Assembly (NCBI GenBank): GCA_036759125.1
Contig: DAIOVG010000145.1
Span: 1 to 6,898 of the forward strand
Origin: CAXXOK01 sp036759125
Lineage (GTDB): Bacteria > Bacillota > Clostridia > Christensenellales > Aristaeellaceae
Direction: 5' to 3'
Length of the DNA stretch: 6,898 nucleotides
Shown here: piece by piece, positions 1 to 5,113 of the stretch
Layout: every line of letters begins with the position of its first letter
Numbering within the stretch: position 1 is the first letter of the stretch
The notes under the pieces: model-generated
Database searches by the model: none
What the model saw: the letters and a program-made list of their open reading frames with translations, nothing else
Told to the model about the DNA's origin: nothing
Position numbers and translations under genes: made by a program

Positions 1-685
1 CTTCGTGGCCTGTACGATTACGCAGCTCTTTGGCCAGCGCATCCGGCTGTTGCCCGTTCTTCACAAACTCGTTGACAATGAACAGCGTTCGACGCTTTGC
101 GCTGTAGGCGCATCGCACGAACGCATCAGGATCCGAAGCAAACCCGAAGTCCAGTCCCGCGTATACATGCAGTCCCTGCCATTCCTCCGGGCTGATCTTT
201 CGCAGGTCGAGGTTCTCAAACACCTGTCCACCGGTCCCGGTAATCTCGCCCAGGTACATATGCCGGTACTCGCGCTCGTTGGACTGTTTCAGCGCTTCCG
301 CTTCCAGCAGGAAGGTTTCGCCAAGCCAATCCTTAGGAACGCTACGGTAATCGCTCTTGTGGTACAGGCGGCCTTTGCGCGGGTTCAGGGCTTCCTTGTT
401 CACCCAGTTCAGTGCGCTCATCGGCGGGTTATAGCTATACAGGGTCAGCGCATGCTTGTTTGAGCCGCGCAGGATGGACGCTTTGATGGTTCGTACATCC
501 TGCATGCCGTTGAACTCGGTCAGCTCCTCAAACCAAAGGTATTTGAAATACCCCTTGTGCAGCTTCACGCCTTTGGACTTCTCCGGCTTATCGGCACCCC
601 GGAACATGATCCGCTGCCCGGTCGGGATATAGATGATCTCCAGCGGCGACAGCTTCAGTTGAAACCAGCCGCTGACTCCCAGCAT
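1..685 (-). CDS. Phage terminase large subunit, 5'-truncated, and cut by the left window edge
   Basis: The minus strand stays open from the window edge to about position 702, and the translation reads as a tailed-phage terminase large subunit, the motor and nuclease that packages DNA into proheads. Numbering from the ATG at 685, a PTGQ..MFRGADKPEK stretch (residues 21-36) is followed by the Walker B-like FKYLWFEEL (47-55), the coupling motif SYNPP (84-88) and the first nuclease motif GLDFGFASDP (177-186, Asp179). Known family members carry about 50-100 further N-terminal residues with the Walker A loop. Here that part is absent, because the sequence upstream belongs to the Sak4-like ATPase gene in another frame. 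Terminase-like sequence seems to begin around RRWAIDMLG, near position 700. The ATG at 685 is only the first usable start and has no good ribosome binding site. The C-terminus lies beyond the window. The family call is firm; the truncation is an inference from the missing motif. Confidence 0.9.
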   Translation of the reverse strand, partial: MLGVSGWFQLKLSPLEIIYIPTGQRIMFRGADKPEKSKGVKLHKGYFKYLWFEELTEFNGMQDVRTIKASILRGSNKHALTLYSYNPPMSALNWVNKEALNPRKGRLYHKSDYRSVPKDWLGETFLLEAEALKQSNEREYRHMYLGEITGTGGQVFENLDLRKISPEEWQGLHVYAGLDFGFASDPDAFVRCAYSAKRRTLFIVNEFVKNGQQPDALAKELRNRTGHE

Positions 686-1752
686 GTCAATCGCCCATCT
701 TCGCGGTTTTTCAGTACGGCGGCTTCCACTTGCGGCCAGGCGGCGATCAGTACCCCTCTGACGAATGCCGGATCGTAGTTTTCAATCGGCGTGTCGCCCG
801 GGTAATAGCCCTTCTGCCCGACCACATACATGATTTCTTCTTCCGTCACATTGTTAAGCTTCATCAGGTCCCGCAATACCAGCGGAATATTCGAGATCGA
901 CTGATCCGGTGGTAGTTCGTCCTCTCCCTGTGCTTCCGTCTGCGGTTCCATAACCGGTGGGGCTAGAGGCGGCTTTTGCACTTGCACAGGTGTGTCTACC
1001 GGAGCTGACTGAAGAACGTTGCCGAAGTGCGCGGCGATCGTGCCGTAATCCATCGGCAATTCATCCGGCAAGCCGTGGCGGTTTTTTGCGTCCCAGGAAG
1101 GGGTATGCGTGGTGTACATCACTCGCTGTCCGCCCTGGGCCTTGTTCTTTCCCTTGGTCGCGCCGTTGCCGTCTACGTTGACTACAATGGTTTTGTAATT
1201 GAGGAACAGCAGCATATCGCACCATTCCTTGAGCATATCGGCGACCTGCGCCCCTGTTTTCTTGGAGAGCTTCAGCTCGTACCGGTCGTAGCTTCCCAGC
1301 TCGTCGGGCTGCTCGAACTTGCGCAGCTGCGCGTGGGCTGTGATCACCACATGGATTCCGTGGTCGATCACATCGTTCAGCAAGTTCAAAAGCTTGCCGA
1401 ATTCCTCGTATACGAACACGTATCCCTTGCCGTACCCGAAGTCTTCCACGCCCTTTTTGTCGTGAGTGCTGCATACGTGCTCAATGCAAAGGCGCTCCGC
1501 CCAATCCGCGGTGTCCAGTACAAATGTCTTGCAAAGCCCGGGCGTTGCGGCGACTTCCTTCACGGTCGCAAGCAGCATGTTCCAGCTGGTCGGCGCAGGT
1601 GTACGAGCAATGTCCATATGTGTACTGCCACCTTCAGTATCACAGAATAGTGGTTCCGGGAATTTTGATGCCATGCTGGTCTTGCCAATACCCTCGGGGC
1701 CATAGAGCACCACCTTCTGGGCTCTGTGTACCTTCCCTTTGATGATCTCCAA
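655..1752 (-). CDS. Phage Sak4-like RecA-fold ATP-binding protein (AAA_24 type) with an altered C-terminal tail
   Basis: 365 residues, single P-loop ATPase. Walker A is GPEGIGKTS (residues 18-26), Walker B is TFVLD (76-80), and VVITAHAQ (135-142) looks like the sensor strand. A proline-rich linker (about 250-283) leads to a C-terminal module containing GYYPGDTPIENYDP (315-328). This pattern fits phage nucleotide-binding proteins related to the Sak4 annealing/recombination ATPases, which act on single-stranded phage DNA with a partner SSB. The start is TTG at 1752, directly after the TGA of the upstream ATPase gene, with AAGGAAGGGG 8 nt upstream, so the two genes are translationally coupled. 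The last roughly 14 residues (DGRLTCWESAAGFN) are read from DNA that encodes terminase in another frame, so the native C-terminus appears to be lost. The ATPase core is intact and may still work. Confidence 0.85.
   Translation of the reverse strand: MEIIKGKVHRAQKVVLYGPEGIGKTSMASKFPEPLFCDTEGGSTHMDIARTPAPTSWNMLLATVKEVAATPGLCKTFVLDTADWAERLCIEHVCSTHDKKGVEDFGYGKGYVFVYEEFGKLLNLLNDVIDHGIHVVITAHAQLRKFEQPDELGSYDRYELKLSKKTGAQVADMLKEWCDMLLFLNYKTIVVNVDGNGATKGKNKAQGGQRVMYTTHTPSWDAKNRHGLPDELPMDYGTIAAHFGNVLQSAPVDTPVQVQKPPLAPPVMEPQTEAQGEDELPPDQSISNIPLVLRDLMKLNNVTEEEIMYVVGQKGYYPGDTPIENYDPAFVRGVLIAAWPQVEAAVLKNREDGRLTCWESAAGFN
690..712. other. Putative deletion (or misassembly) junction between ATPase and terminase genes
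   Basis: On the minus strand the Sak4-like frame reads sensibly through AAWPQVEAAVLKNRED. From about position 700 a different frame becomes terminase-like (RRWAIDMLG, then LSPLEIIYIPTGQ). The frames differ, and the terminase half before this point, including Walker A, is absent. Early recombination genes and terminase are normally separated by replication genes and the small terminase, so several kilobases are inferred to be missing. The exact breakpoint cannot be fixed without intact relatives. Confidence 0.6.
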
Positions 1753-3042
1753 TCAGAACACCCCTTCCTTGTATTGCGGCAGTGCAGCAGCCGTGTTCCC
1801 CTCTGTTCCTGTTGGGGGCAGCAGTTGTTCCTGCTCGGTGTAGCCGTCCGTAATGATGATGCTGCATTCGCCTCCAGTGGAAACCCGAGTGGCGATCGCC
1901 TGCAGCCCTTCCGCTTCCAGCCAAGCTCCGAAGTCGGTCAGCGTATCGAGATCCATCTGTTCCAGTTTGTCAAGCAGTACGAACTCGCACCGAGGATTCA
2001 GTTTGCGTACAATGGCCGTGGCAACACGCAACTGATCGCTTCCGCTCATGCAATCCCATTTCTGCCCCTTGTAAAGCAGCTCGCCTTCCTGTACGGCCAG
2101 TTCTGGCAACGGAAGGTCAACATTTTTCAGCAGGTCGGTCTTCTGGACACGTACAGCGTCCAGCTCTCTGGACAGGATTTCGTACTGCTTGCGATACTCC
2201 CGGGCATCTTCCTCGGCCTTGTCCTTATCCAGGTTGGCGCGGACCTTGCGGTTTATCTCATCGATCTGCGTGATGTTCGCTTCCAGTTCGGCGGTGCTTT
2301 CGTCATACAGGTCGGCTGCGGACTTCCGGGCAATCACCAGATCGGTGGCATTCGCTTTTTGCTTTGCCAGCAGTTCGTCCAGCTTTTGCTGTATCTCCGC
2401 AGCCTGCTCTTCCAGGTGCTTAAGGTTCTGTCGTTTTCGCTCGTTCTCTCCGTTCCGGGCGAGAATCGTCTGCTGCTGCCGGATCAGCTCCGCGGCGCTT
2501 ACAGGCTCCTGCGGTACACCCGGGTGAAACGGCTGCTCCTTGGCGTACTTTTCCTTTTGGTCGGCTATCTGGCCAATCGCATGGCGGCGGTTGTAGAGCT
2601 CTCCTTCCCTGCGTTCCAGTTCTCCAAGCTGATCCTCCACGCCGATGATGTGCAGCAGTATGGCAGCTTTCTCTTTCCCGCTGGACTGCATAAACCGGGG
2701 AAGGTCGAGCGCGAGTTGTTCCACAAAGCTGTTGAGCAGCTGCTGGCCACTTTTTTCGCCACTGGGATCGATCACTTTCAAGTCGCTGTTCTTCCCCCTA
2801 CGCTCCACAACCAGACCGTTGTTCATGGTGATATGGATATTAGGCGGCAGAGTACTGCCGTCGCGTTGCGCAGCACTGGGGCGGAAGCGGTCGCCGCCCA
2901 ACCCCCAGGCAAGGGCGTCCAGCACACTGGTTTTCCCCTGCCCGTTCTTGCCGCCGATAATCGTCAGCCCGTTTTGCGCCGGGGTGATTTTCACAGCTTT
3001 TACGCGCTTCACATTCTCGATTTCGAGTTGATGGATCTTCAT
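1753..3042 (-). CDS. Rad50/SMC-like phage ATPase (AAA_23 type)
   Basis: 429 residues from the ATG at 3042, chosen because AGGAGG lies 6 nt upstream; a longer in-frame reading from 3096 lacks such a site. Walker A is GGKNGQGKTS (30-39), in the RecF/Rad50 style where a beta-strand leads straight into the loop (KRVKAVKITPAQNGLTIIG). A long charged, heptad-rich stretch (about 135-310) is probably an antiparallel coiled coil; there is no CxxC zinc hook. An ABC-type signature, SGSDQLR (333-339), and a Walker B strand, EFVLLD (353-358), follow. The Walker B aspartate is followed by Lys, not the usual Glu. The protein probably works with the Sak4-like ATPase encoded next to it in phage DNA recombination or end processing; no nuclease subunit is visible in the window. 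Family assignment is confident, the specific role is inferred. Confidence 0.85.
   Translation of the reverse strand: MKIHQLEIENVKRVKAVKITPAQNGLTIIGGKNGQGKTSVLDALAWGLGGDRFRPSAAQRDGSTLPPNIHITMNNGLVVERRGKNSDLKVIDPSGEKSGQQLLNSFVEQLALDLPRFMQSSGKEKAAILLHIIGVEDQLGELERREGELYNRRHAIGQIADQKEKYAKEQPFHPGVPQEPVSAAELIRQQQTILARNGENERKRQNLKHLEEQAAEIQQKLDELLAKQKANATDLVIARKSAADLYDESTAELEANITQIDEINRKVRANLDKDKAEEDAREYRKQYEILSRELDAVRVQKTDLLKNVDLPLPELAVQEGELLYKGQKWDCMSGSDQLRVATAIVRKLNPRCEFVLLDKLEQMDLDTLTDFGAWLEAEGLQAIATRVSTGGECSIIITDGYTEQEQLLPPTGTEGNTAAALPQYKEGVF
1761..1770 (-). promoter_or_regulatory. Ribosome binding site that sets the TTG start of the Sak4-like gene
   Basis: AAGGAAGGGG on the minus strand lies 8 nt before the TTG at 1752. 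It sits within the last codons of the upstream ATPase gene, which supports the TTG start over any later ATG and indicates translational coupling. Confidence 0.6.
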
Positions 3043-3048
3043 TGCAAT

Positions 3049-3054
3049 CCTCCT
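3049..3054 (-). promoter_or_regulatory. Ribosome binding site fixing the ATPase start at 3042
   Basis: A perfect AGGAGG on the minus strand with a 6-nt spacer before the ATG at 3042. It argues against the extended N-terminus starting at 3096. Confidence 0.75.
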
Positions 3055-3124
3055 GTGTCCGTGATAAAATGTCAGTAAGGTATTTTTCTTCGTCACCTAT
3101 GGGGCTCACGTTACAGCGTAAGCT

Positions 3125-3592
3125 CTATTTGTTTGCTTCCAAGTATTCAGCCATCACCCAGCCCTTCTCCATCCGCGCCCATTCTCCGAAGATGCTCAGC
3201 ACCTCCACAGTCTGCCCGGGCTTGAGCCAGCCGATGGCATCACCATCCGGTGTGCTCCTAAGCCGTACACGGCCATTGGCGGTCACGGTGTATAGGCCGG
3301 CTTCATCGGTCATCAGGTAGCTTATATTCACCCAGCAGGTTCCGTACTCTCCGCCTTCGGTCAGCACCCATTCGCATTGGATCTCATAGATGCTGATCAT
3401 CTCGCCATCCTGGAACCACGCGACCTTCGGGCTGTGGACATCAGGGTATTTACGGCCGTTCAGATCACCTCGTCGGACGTTTACCGTTGCAGTACCGATC
3501 AGTTGCATGTCTTGCGCTGTCGCGTCGGCTGCCCATGCCAGGGAGAGCATCAGCCATGCGGCGATGATCAGTGTCAGGTATTGTTTCAACAT
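3125..3592 (-). CDS. Exported protein with two bacterial SH3-like repeats
   Basis: 155 residues. The N-terminus is a signal peptide: Lys3, a hydrophobic stretch (YLTLIIAAWLMLSLAWA) and a likely AWA|AD cleavage after residue 21. The mature part has two SH3b-like repeats. The first is about 33-95 (TATVNVRRGDLNG... EWVLTEG... GTCWVNISYL). The second is about 100-152 (YTVTANGRVRLRSTPDG ... GWLKPGQTVEVL ... GWVMAEYL), with the classic order VRLRSTPxG / PGQTVEVL / GEWARM / GWV. Cys73 and Cys86 could form a disulfide. SH3b domains usually bind peptidoglycan or other cell-wall components. A strong AGGAGGG lies just upstream of the ATG at 3592. The gene sits in the early operon between a Cro-like regulator and recombination ATPases, far from any lysis cassette. 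It could alter the envelope early in infection, for example to exclude other phages, but nothing in the sequence proves this. Confidence 0.8.
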   Translation of the reverse strand: MLKQYLTLIIAAWLMLSLAWAADATAQDMQLIGTATVNVRRGDLNGRKYPDVHSPKVAWFQDGEMISIYEIQCEWVLTEGGEYGTCWVNISYLMTDEAGLYTVTANGRVRLRSTPDGDAIGWLKPGQTVEVLSIFGEWARMEKGWVMAEYLEANK

Positions 3593-3682
3593 TCACCCTC
3601 CTTTCGTTGATATTTCCCAGTCTCGCCAACCAGTAGTCCCCCGCGTCCTTTGCAATACGCCTGTGTATACAAACAAACGTTT

Positions 3683-3898
3683 TCATGCCTTCGGCGGGAA
3701 GATCTCATGCAGCTGTTCATTAGGAACCTTGAATAGCCGCATGATCGTGTAGGCTTCATCCAGTGTGAAACCATTTCTGTGGTAGTTCAGCCGTTCGCTC
3801 ATTGCGGATTTTCCGAGTCCGAGCTTTCTGGCAAGTTGAGGCATGGTGTAATCGTTGGCCATCATCAGCCCTCTTAGTTTCGCGTGTGGTTTTGCCAT
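3683..3898 (-). CDS. Small Cro-like helix-turn-helix DNA-binding protein
   Basis: 71 residues, start ATG at 3898 with AAGGAGGGG just upstream. The segment MPQLARKLGLGKSAMSERLN (19-38) is a lambda-repressor-type (XRE) helix-turn-helix. It is followed by FTLDEAYTIMRLFKVPNEQLHEIF, the typical helices 4-5 of single-domain phage regulators (DUF739/YqaF-like). It lies second in the leftward operon that faces the repressor gene, which is where a Cro or early regulator is expected. It probably binds the intergenic region 4066-4191 and competes with the repressor. The stop codon overlaps an ATGA, but the reading that starts there is not convincing. Confidence 0.8.
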   Translation of the reverse strand: MAKPHAKLRGLMMANDYTMPQLARKLGLGKSAMSERLNYHRNGFTLDEAYTIMRLFKVPNEQLHEIFPPKA

Positions 3899-3924
3899 GG
3901 GATCCCCTCCTTTCCATTTCCGCC

Positions 3925-4065
3925 TTATGCGGTTTTCTTGATCGTCATACCGGCTATCATGCCTTCCGCGAAGATCGCGGCAGCGTTTTGCGCTTCCTCC
4001 GTAAGGTCAGCAAACTTTTCATCAACATCCGCTGCAATATGCTCCTTTGTCCGATCCTCAGTCAT
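3925..4065 (-). CDS. 46-residue phage protein, first gene of the leftward early operon
   Basis: The reading begins MTEDRTKEHIAADVDEKF and ends EGMIAGMTIKKTA. The ATG at 4065 is preceded by GGGAGGTGAT, an almost ideal ribosome binding site with a 4-nt spacer, and by the strong promoter at 4098-4126. The stop is at 3925, 26 bases before the start of the Cro-like gene. The protein is acidic at the N-terminus, helical, and ends in an F.EGM.AG pattern like that of several small phage proteins next to Cro. No function is recognised. Position, promoter and ribosome binding site make it a convincing real gene. Confidence 0.75.
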   Translation of the reverse strand: MTEDRTKEHIAADVDEKFADLTEEAQNAAAIFAEGMIAGMTIKKTA

Positions 4066-4081
4066 TCTGATCACCTCCCGT

Positions 4082-4144
4082 TGCTAACTATGTTATCATA
4101 GTAAATCATTTAATTAGCATTGTCAACATGAATTTGCTTGCTAA
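4082..4144. promoter_or_regulatory. Candidate operator region of the lysogeny switch
   Basis: The intergenic switch holds ACTATG-N4-CATAGT (4087-4102) on the early -10. It also holds TGCTAA at 4082-4087 and 4139-4144 and its complement TTAGCA at 4114-4119. The right copy overlaps the repressor -35, the middle copy lies beside the early -35, and the left copy lies just downstream of the early -10. This arrangement is what repressor/Cro operators would show, but binding is inferred. Confidence 0.45.
4098..4126 (-). promoter_or_regulatory. Early leftward promoter (PR/PL-like) of the lytic operon
   Basis: On the minus strand: -35 TTGACA (4121-4126), a 17-bp spacer, and -10 TACTAT (4098-4103). 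It lies 33 bases upstream of the first early gene. The -10 overlaps the inverted repeat at 4087-4102, a plausible operator. Confidence 0.8.
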
Positions 4145-4166
4145 ATTAACTTACATTTGATATAAT
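4138..4166 (+). promoter_or_regulatory. Repressor promoter (PRM-like)
   Basis: -35 TTGCTA (4138-4143), a 17-bp spacer, and a perfect -10 TATAAT (4161-4166). It lies 25 bases before the repressor ATG and is divergent from the early promoter; the -35 elements are only 11 bases apart, so the two may interfere. Confidence 0.75.
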
Positions 4167-4191
4167 GCTTTTAAATTAAGGAGGGACATTT

Positions 4192-4554
4192 ATGGATTCA
4201 ATCGGAAAACGCATACTTTTCATACGAAACAATGCCAAACTAAACCAACGCGAATTTGCCAAACGAATTGGTATTTCTGGTGGTTCGGTTTCGATGCTTG
4301 AAACTGGCACAAACAATCCATCAGAGCAGACAATCAAACTTATCTGCCGAGAATTCAATGTTTCCTATTTTTGGCTGACTGAGGGCATCGAACCCGTTTA
4401 TACGCCAGAAGATATCAGCGTTTTAAACCAACTAACCAATATCATGAACAGCGATAACGAGTTTGCAAAGCGCGTTTTTACTGAGTTTGCAAAAATGCCC
4501 CGTGAAGCGTGGCTTGCGCTAGAAACAGTCATCGATAATCTTGCAAAAAAATAA
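4192..4554 (+). CDS. CI-like phage repressor, single HTH domain, no peptidase domain
   Basis: 120 residues, ATG at 4192 with AAGGAGGG at 4178-4185. Residues 5-65 form an XRE/HTH_3 domain: GKRILFIRNNAKLNQREFAK, then GISGGSVSMLETG as the turn and recognition helix, ending with FNVSYFWLTEG, a hallmark of Gram-positive phage repressors. The C-terminal 50 residues are helical and may mediate oligomerisation. The S24/LexA-type peptidase domain (Ser-Lys dyad) found in longer CI proteins is absent, so RecA-stimulated self-cleavage is not expected. The codons are more AT-rich than those of the early genes. It is the likely lysogeny maintenance repressor, controlling the divergent promoters to its left. 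Confidence 0.85.
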   Translation: MDSIGKRILFIRNNAKLNQREFAKRIGISGGSVSMLETGTNNPSEQTIKLICREFNVSYFWLTEGIEPVYTPEDISVLNQLTNIMNSDNEFAKRVFTEFAKMPREAWLALETVIDNLAKK

Positions 4555-4570
4555 GCCGCACCAGCGGCTT
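4553..4570. terminator. Bidirectional intrinsic terminator between convergent genes
   Basis: A 7-bp stem, AAGCCGC (4553-4559) and GCGGCTT (4564-4570), with an ACCA loop. On the minus strand it runs into TTATTTTTTT, a strong U-tract; on the plus strand the tail is weaker (TTTATGC). It overlaps the repressor stop codon and abuts the stop of the 48-residue gene, and so serves both. Confidence 0.75.
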
Positions 4571-4716
4571 TATGCTTTGATCTTACCGGTAAGTAGCGCT
4601 TCGATATTCCAATATATCTTTCGCAACTGCTGCGGATCCTTTACCTTATCGACCATTTCCTTAATGTGTTGGCGGTACTCTTCAATCTTGATGTTCTCTT
4701 TCTGCTTCTCTGTCAC
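4570..4716 (-). CDS. 48-residue protein under a LexA-box promoter, candidate antirepressor
   Basis: Reading from the GTG at 4716 gives MTEKQKENIKIEEYRQHI, then KEMVDKVKDPQQLRKIYW and NIEALLTGKIKA. The GTG is preferred because GGGAGGG (4725-4731) lies 8 nt upstream and the inferred transcript starts near 4753, which rules out the longer in-frame reading from 4815. The protein is charged and wholly helical. The EYR..I...V..V.D...L..IY pattern is like that of small proteins found beside phage repressor genes in Bacillota, but none has a function I can name. It runs convergent to the repressor and shares its terminator. The SOS-box-like site at the start of its transcript suggests induction on DNA damage. 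Confidence 0.7.
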   Translation of the reverse strand: MTEKQKENIKIEEYRQHIKEMVDKVKDPQQLRKIYWNIEALLTGKIKA

Positions 4717-4724
4717 TACTACCA

Positions 4725-4731
4725 CCCTCCC
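4725..4731 (-). promoter_or_regulatory. Ribosome binding site choosing the GTG start at 4716
   Basis: GGGAGGG on the minus strand, 8 nt upstream of GTG. It lies inside the inferred transcript and decides the short form of the protein. Confidence 0.6.
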
Positions 4732-4737
4732 AATAGG

Positions 4738-4751
4738 CGAACATGTGTTTG
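4738..4751. promoter_or_regulatory. LexA (SOS) box-like operator
   Basis: The bases CGAACATGTGTTTG fit the Gram-positive LexA core GAAC-R-N-R-Y-GTTY (CGAAC N4 GTT...). The site falls about +2 to +15 of the transcript from the minus promoter at 4760-4788, between the -10 and the GTG gene, an effective place for a repressor. LexA binding itself is inferred. Confidence 0.65.
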
Positions 4752-4759
4752 TGTTTCGC

Positions 4760-4788
4760 AGTATACACCGAACACCCGGATGCGTCAA
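4760..4788 (-). promoter_or_regulatory. Promoter of the 48-residue gene
   Basis: On the minus strand: -35 TTGACG (4783-4788), a 17-bp spacer, and -10 TATACT (4760-4765). The expected start of transcription is near 4753, just before the LexA-like box. Confidence 0.75.
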
Positions 4789-4795
4789 CCGCAAA

Positions 4796-4817
4796 ATATG
4801 GAATGGCGTTTCCATAT
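4796..4817. promoter_or_regulatory. Perfect inverted repeat between two divergent promoters
   Basis: Arms ATATGGAA (4796-4803) and TTCCATAT (4810-4817) with a 6-base centre. The site sits between the -35 of the leftward promoter (4783-4788) and the -35 of the rightward promoter (4826-4831), so a dimeric regulator bound here could act on both. It differs in sequence from the sites in 4082-4144. Confidence 0.5.
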
Positions 4818-4825
4818 CTTAGGTG

Positions 4826-4854
4826 TTGAGATAAAAGTAGATTGTTGGTATGAT
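4826..4854 (+). promoter_or_regulatory. Promoter for the 65-residue gene and integrase
   Basis: -35 TTGAGA (4826-4831), a 17-bp spacer, and -10 TATGAT (4849-4854). It lies 46 bases upstream of the ATG at 4901. Confidence 0.65.
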
Positions 4855-4900
4855 GCAAGAAAATAGTAATTAGGCTTGCCGCCGGAAAGGAACGAATCAC

Positions 4901-5098
4901 ATGGCAAAACCTGACAACCCGATGGGCTTTTCACAGGAGCAACTGGATAATATGGAAGCGACGCATCAACGGTATAACCAGTTCGGGAAAGATATTGTAC
5001 GCGCTATGCTCTTTGACGGTGAAATGACTGACGAGCAGTTTAAAGAAATCGAGCAGTTTGCAAAATTCATGAAAATGCGGGACAACGGCGAACTATAA
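4901..5098 (+). CDS. 65-residue acidic protein of unknown function, upstream of the integrase
   Basis: The ATG at 4901 follows GGAAAGGAA with a suitable spacer. The sequence starts MAKPDNPMGFSQEQLDNM and has a second half rich in Asp, Glu, Lys and Phe (DGEMTDEQFKEIEQFAKF). It looks helical and acidic, with no helix-turn-helix, cysteines or membrane segment. It ends 15 bases before the integrase start and shares its promoter. I do not recognise a family. The position could suit a directionality or integrase-accessory factor, but excisionases are normally basic winged-helix proteins, and this one is acidic. Confidence 0.7.
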   Translation: MAKPDNPMGFSQEQLDNMEATHQRYNQFGKDIVRAMLFDGEMTDEQFKEIEQFAKFMKMRDNGEL

Positions 5099-5113
5099 AG
5101 AAGGTGCTATAAA

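Noticed and set aside
5..463. A 152-codon open frame on the plus strand
   Set aside because: It is the complement of the terminase coding sequence, which shows Walker B, SYNPP and nuclease motifs on the minus strand.
1027..1650. A 207-codon open frame on the plus strand
   Set aside because: It is antisense to the Sak4-like ATPase, and its sequence resembles no protein family.
1726..3078. A 450-codon open frame on the plus strand
   Set aside because: It is antisense to the Rad50-like ATPase, whose motifs are clear. GC-rich codon use without TTA, CTA or TCA leaves the opposite strand open. The plus product has no recognisable domain or ribosome binding site.
3043..3096. A longer N-terminus for the Rad50-like ATPase
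   Set aside because: The extra 18 residues start at GTG without a ribosome binding site, while a perfect AGGAGG marks the ATG at 3042.
3465..3686. A 73-codon minus-strand frame starting at an ATGA overlap with the Cro-like gene
   Set aside because: The coupling-like overlap is suggestive, but there is no ribosome binding site. More than half the frame lies in the SH3 gene, including its signal peptide, and it resembles no family. It cannot be excluded entirely.
4717..4815. A longer N-terminus for the 48-residue protein
   Set aside because: It would cover the promoter -10, -35 and LexA-like box. The GTG at 4716 has its own ribosome binding site inside the predicted transcript.
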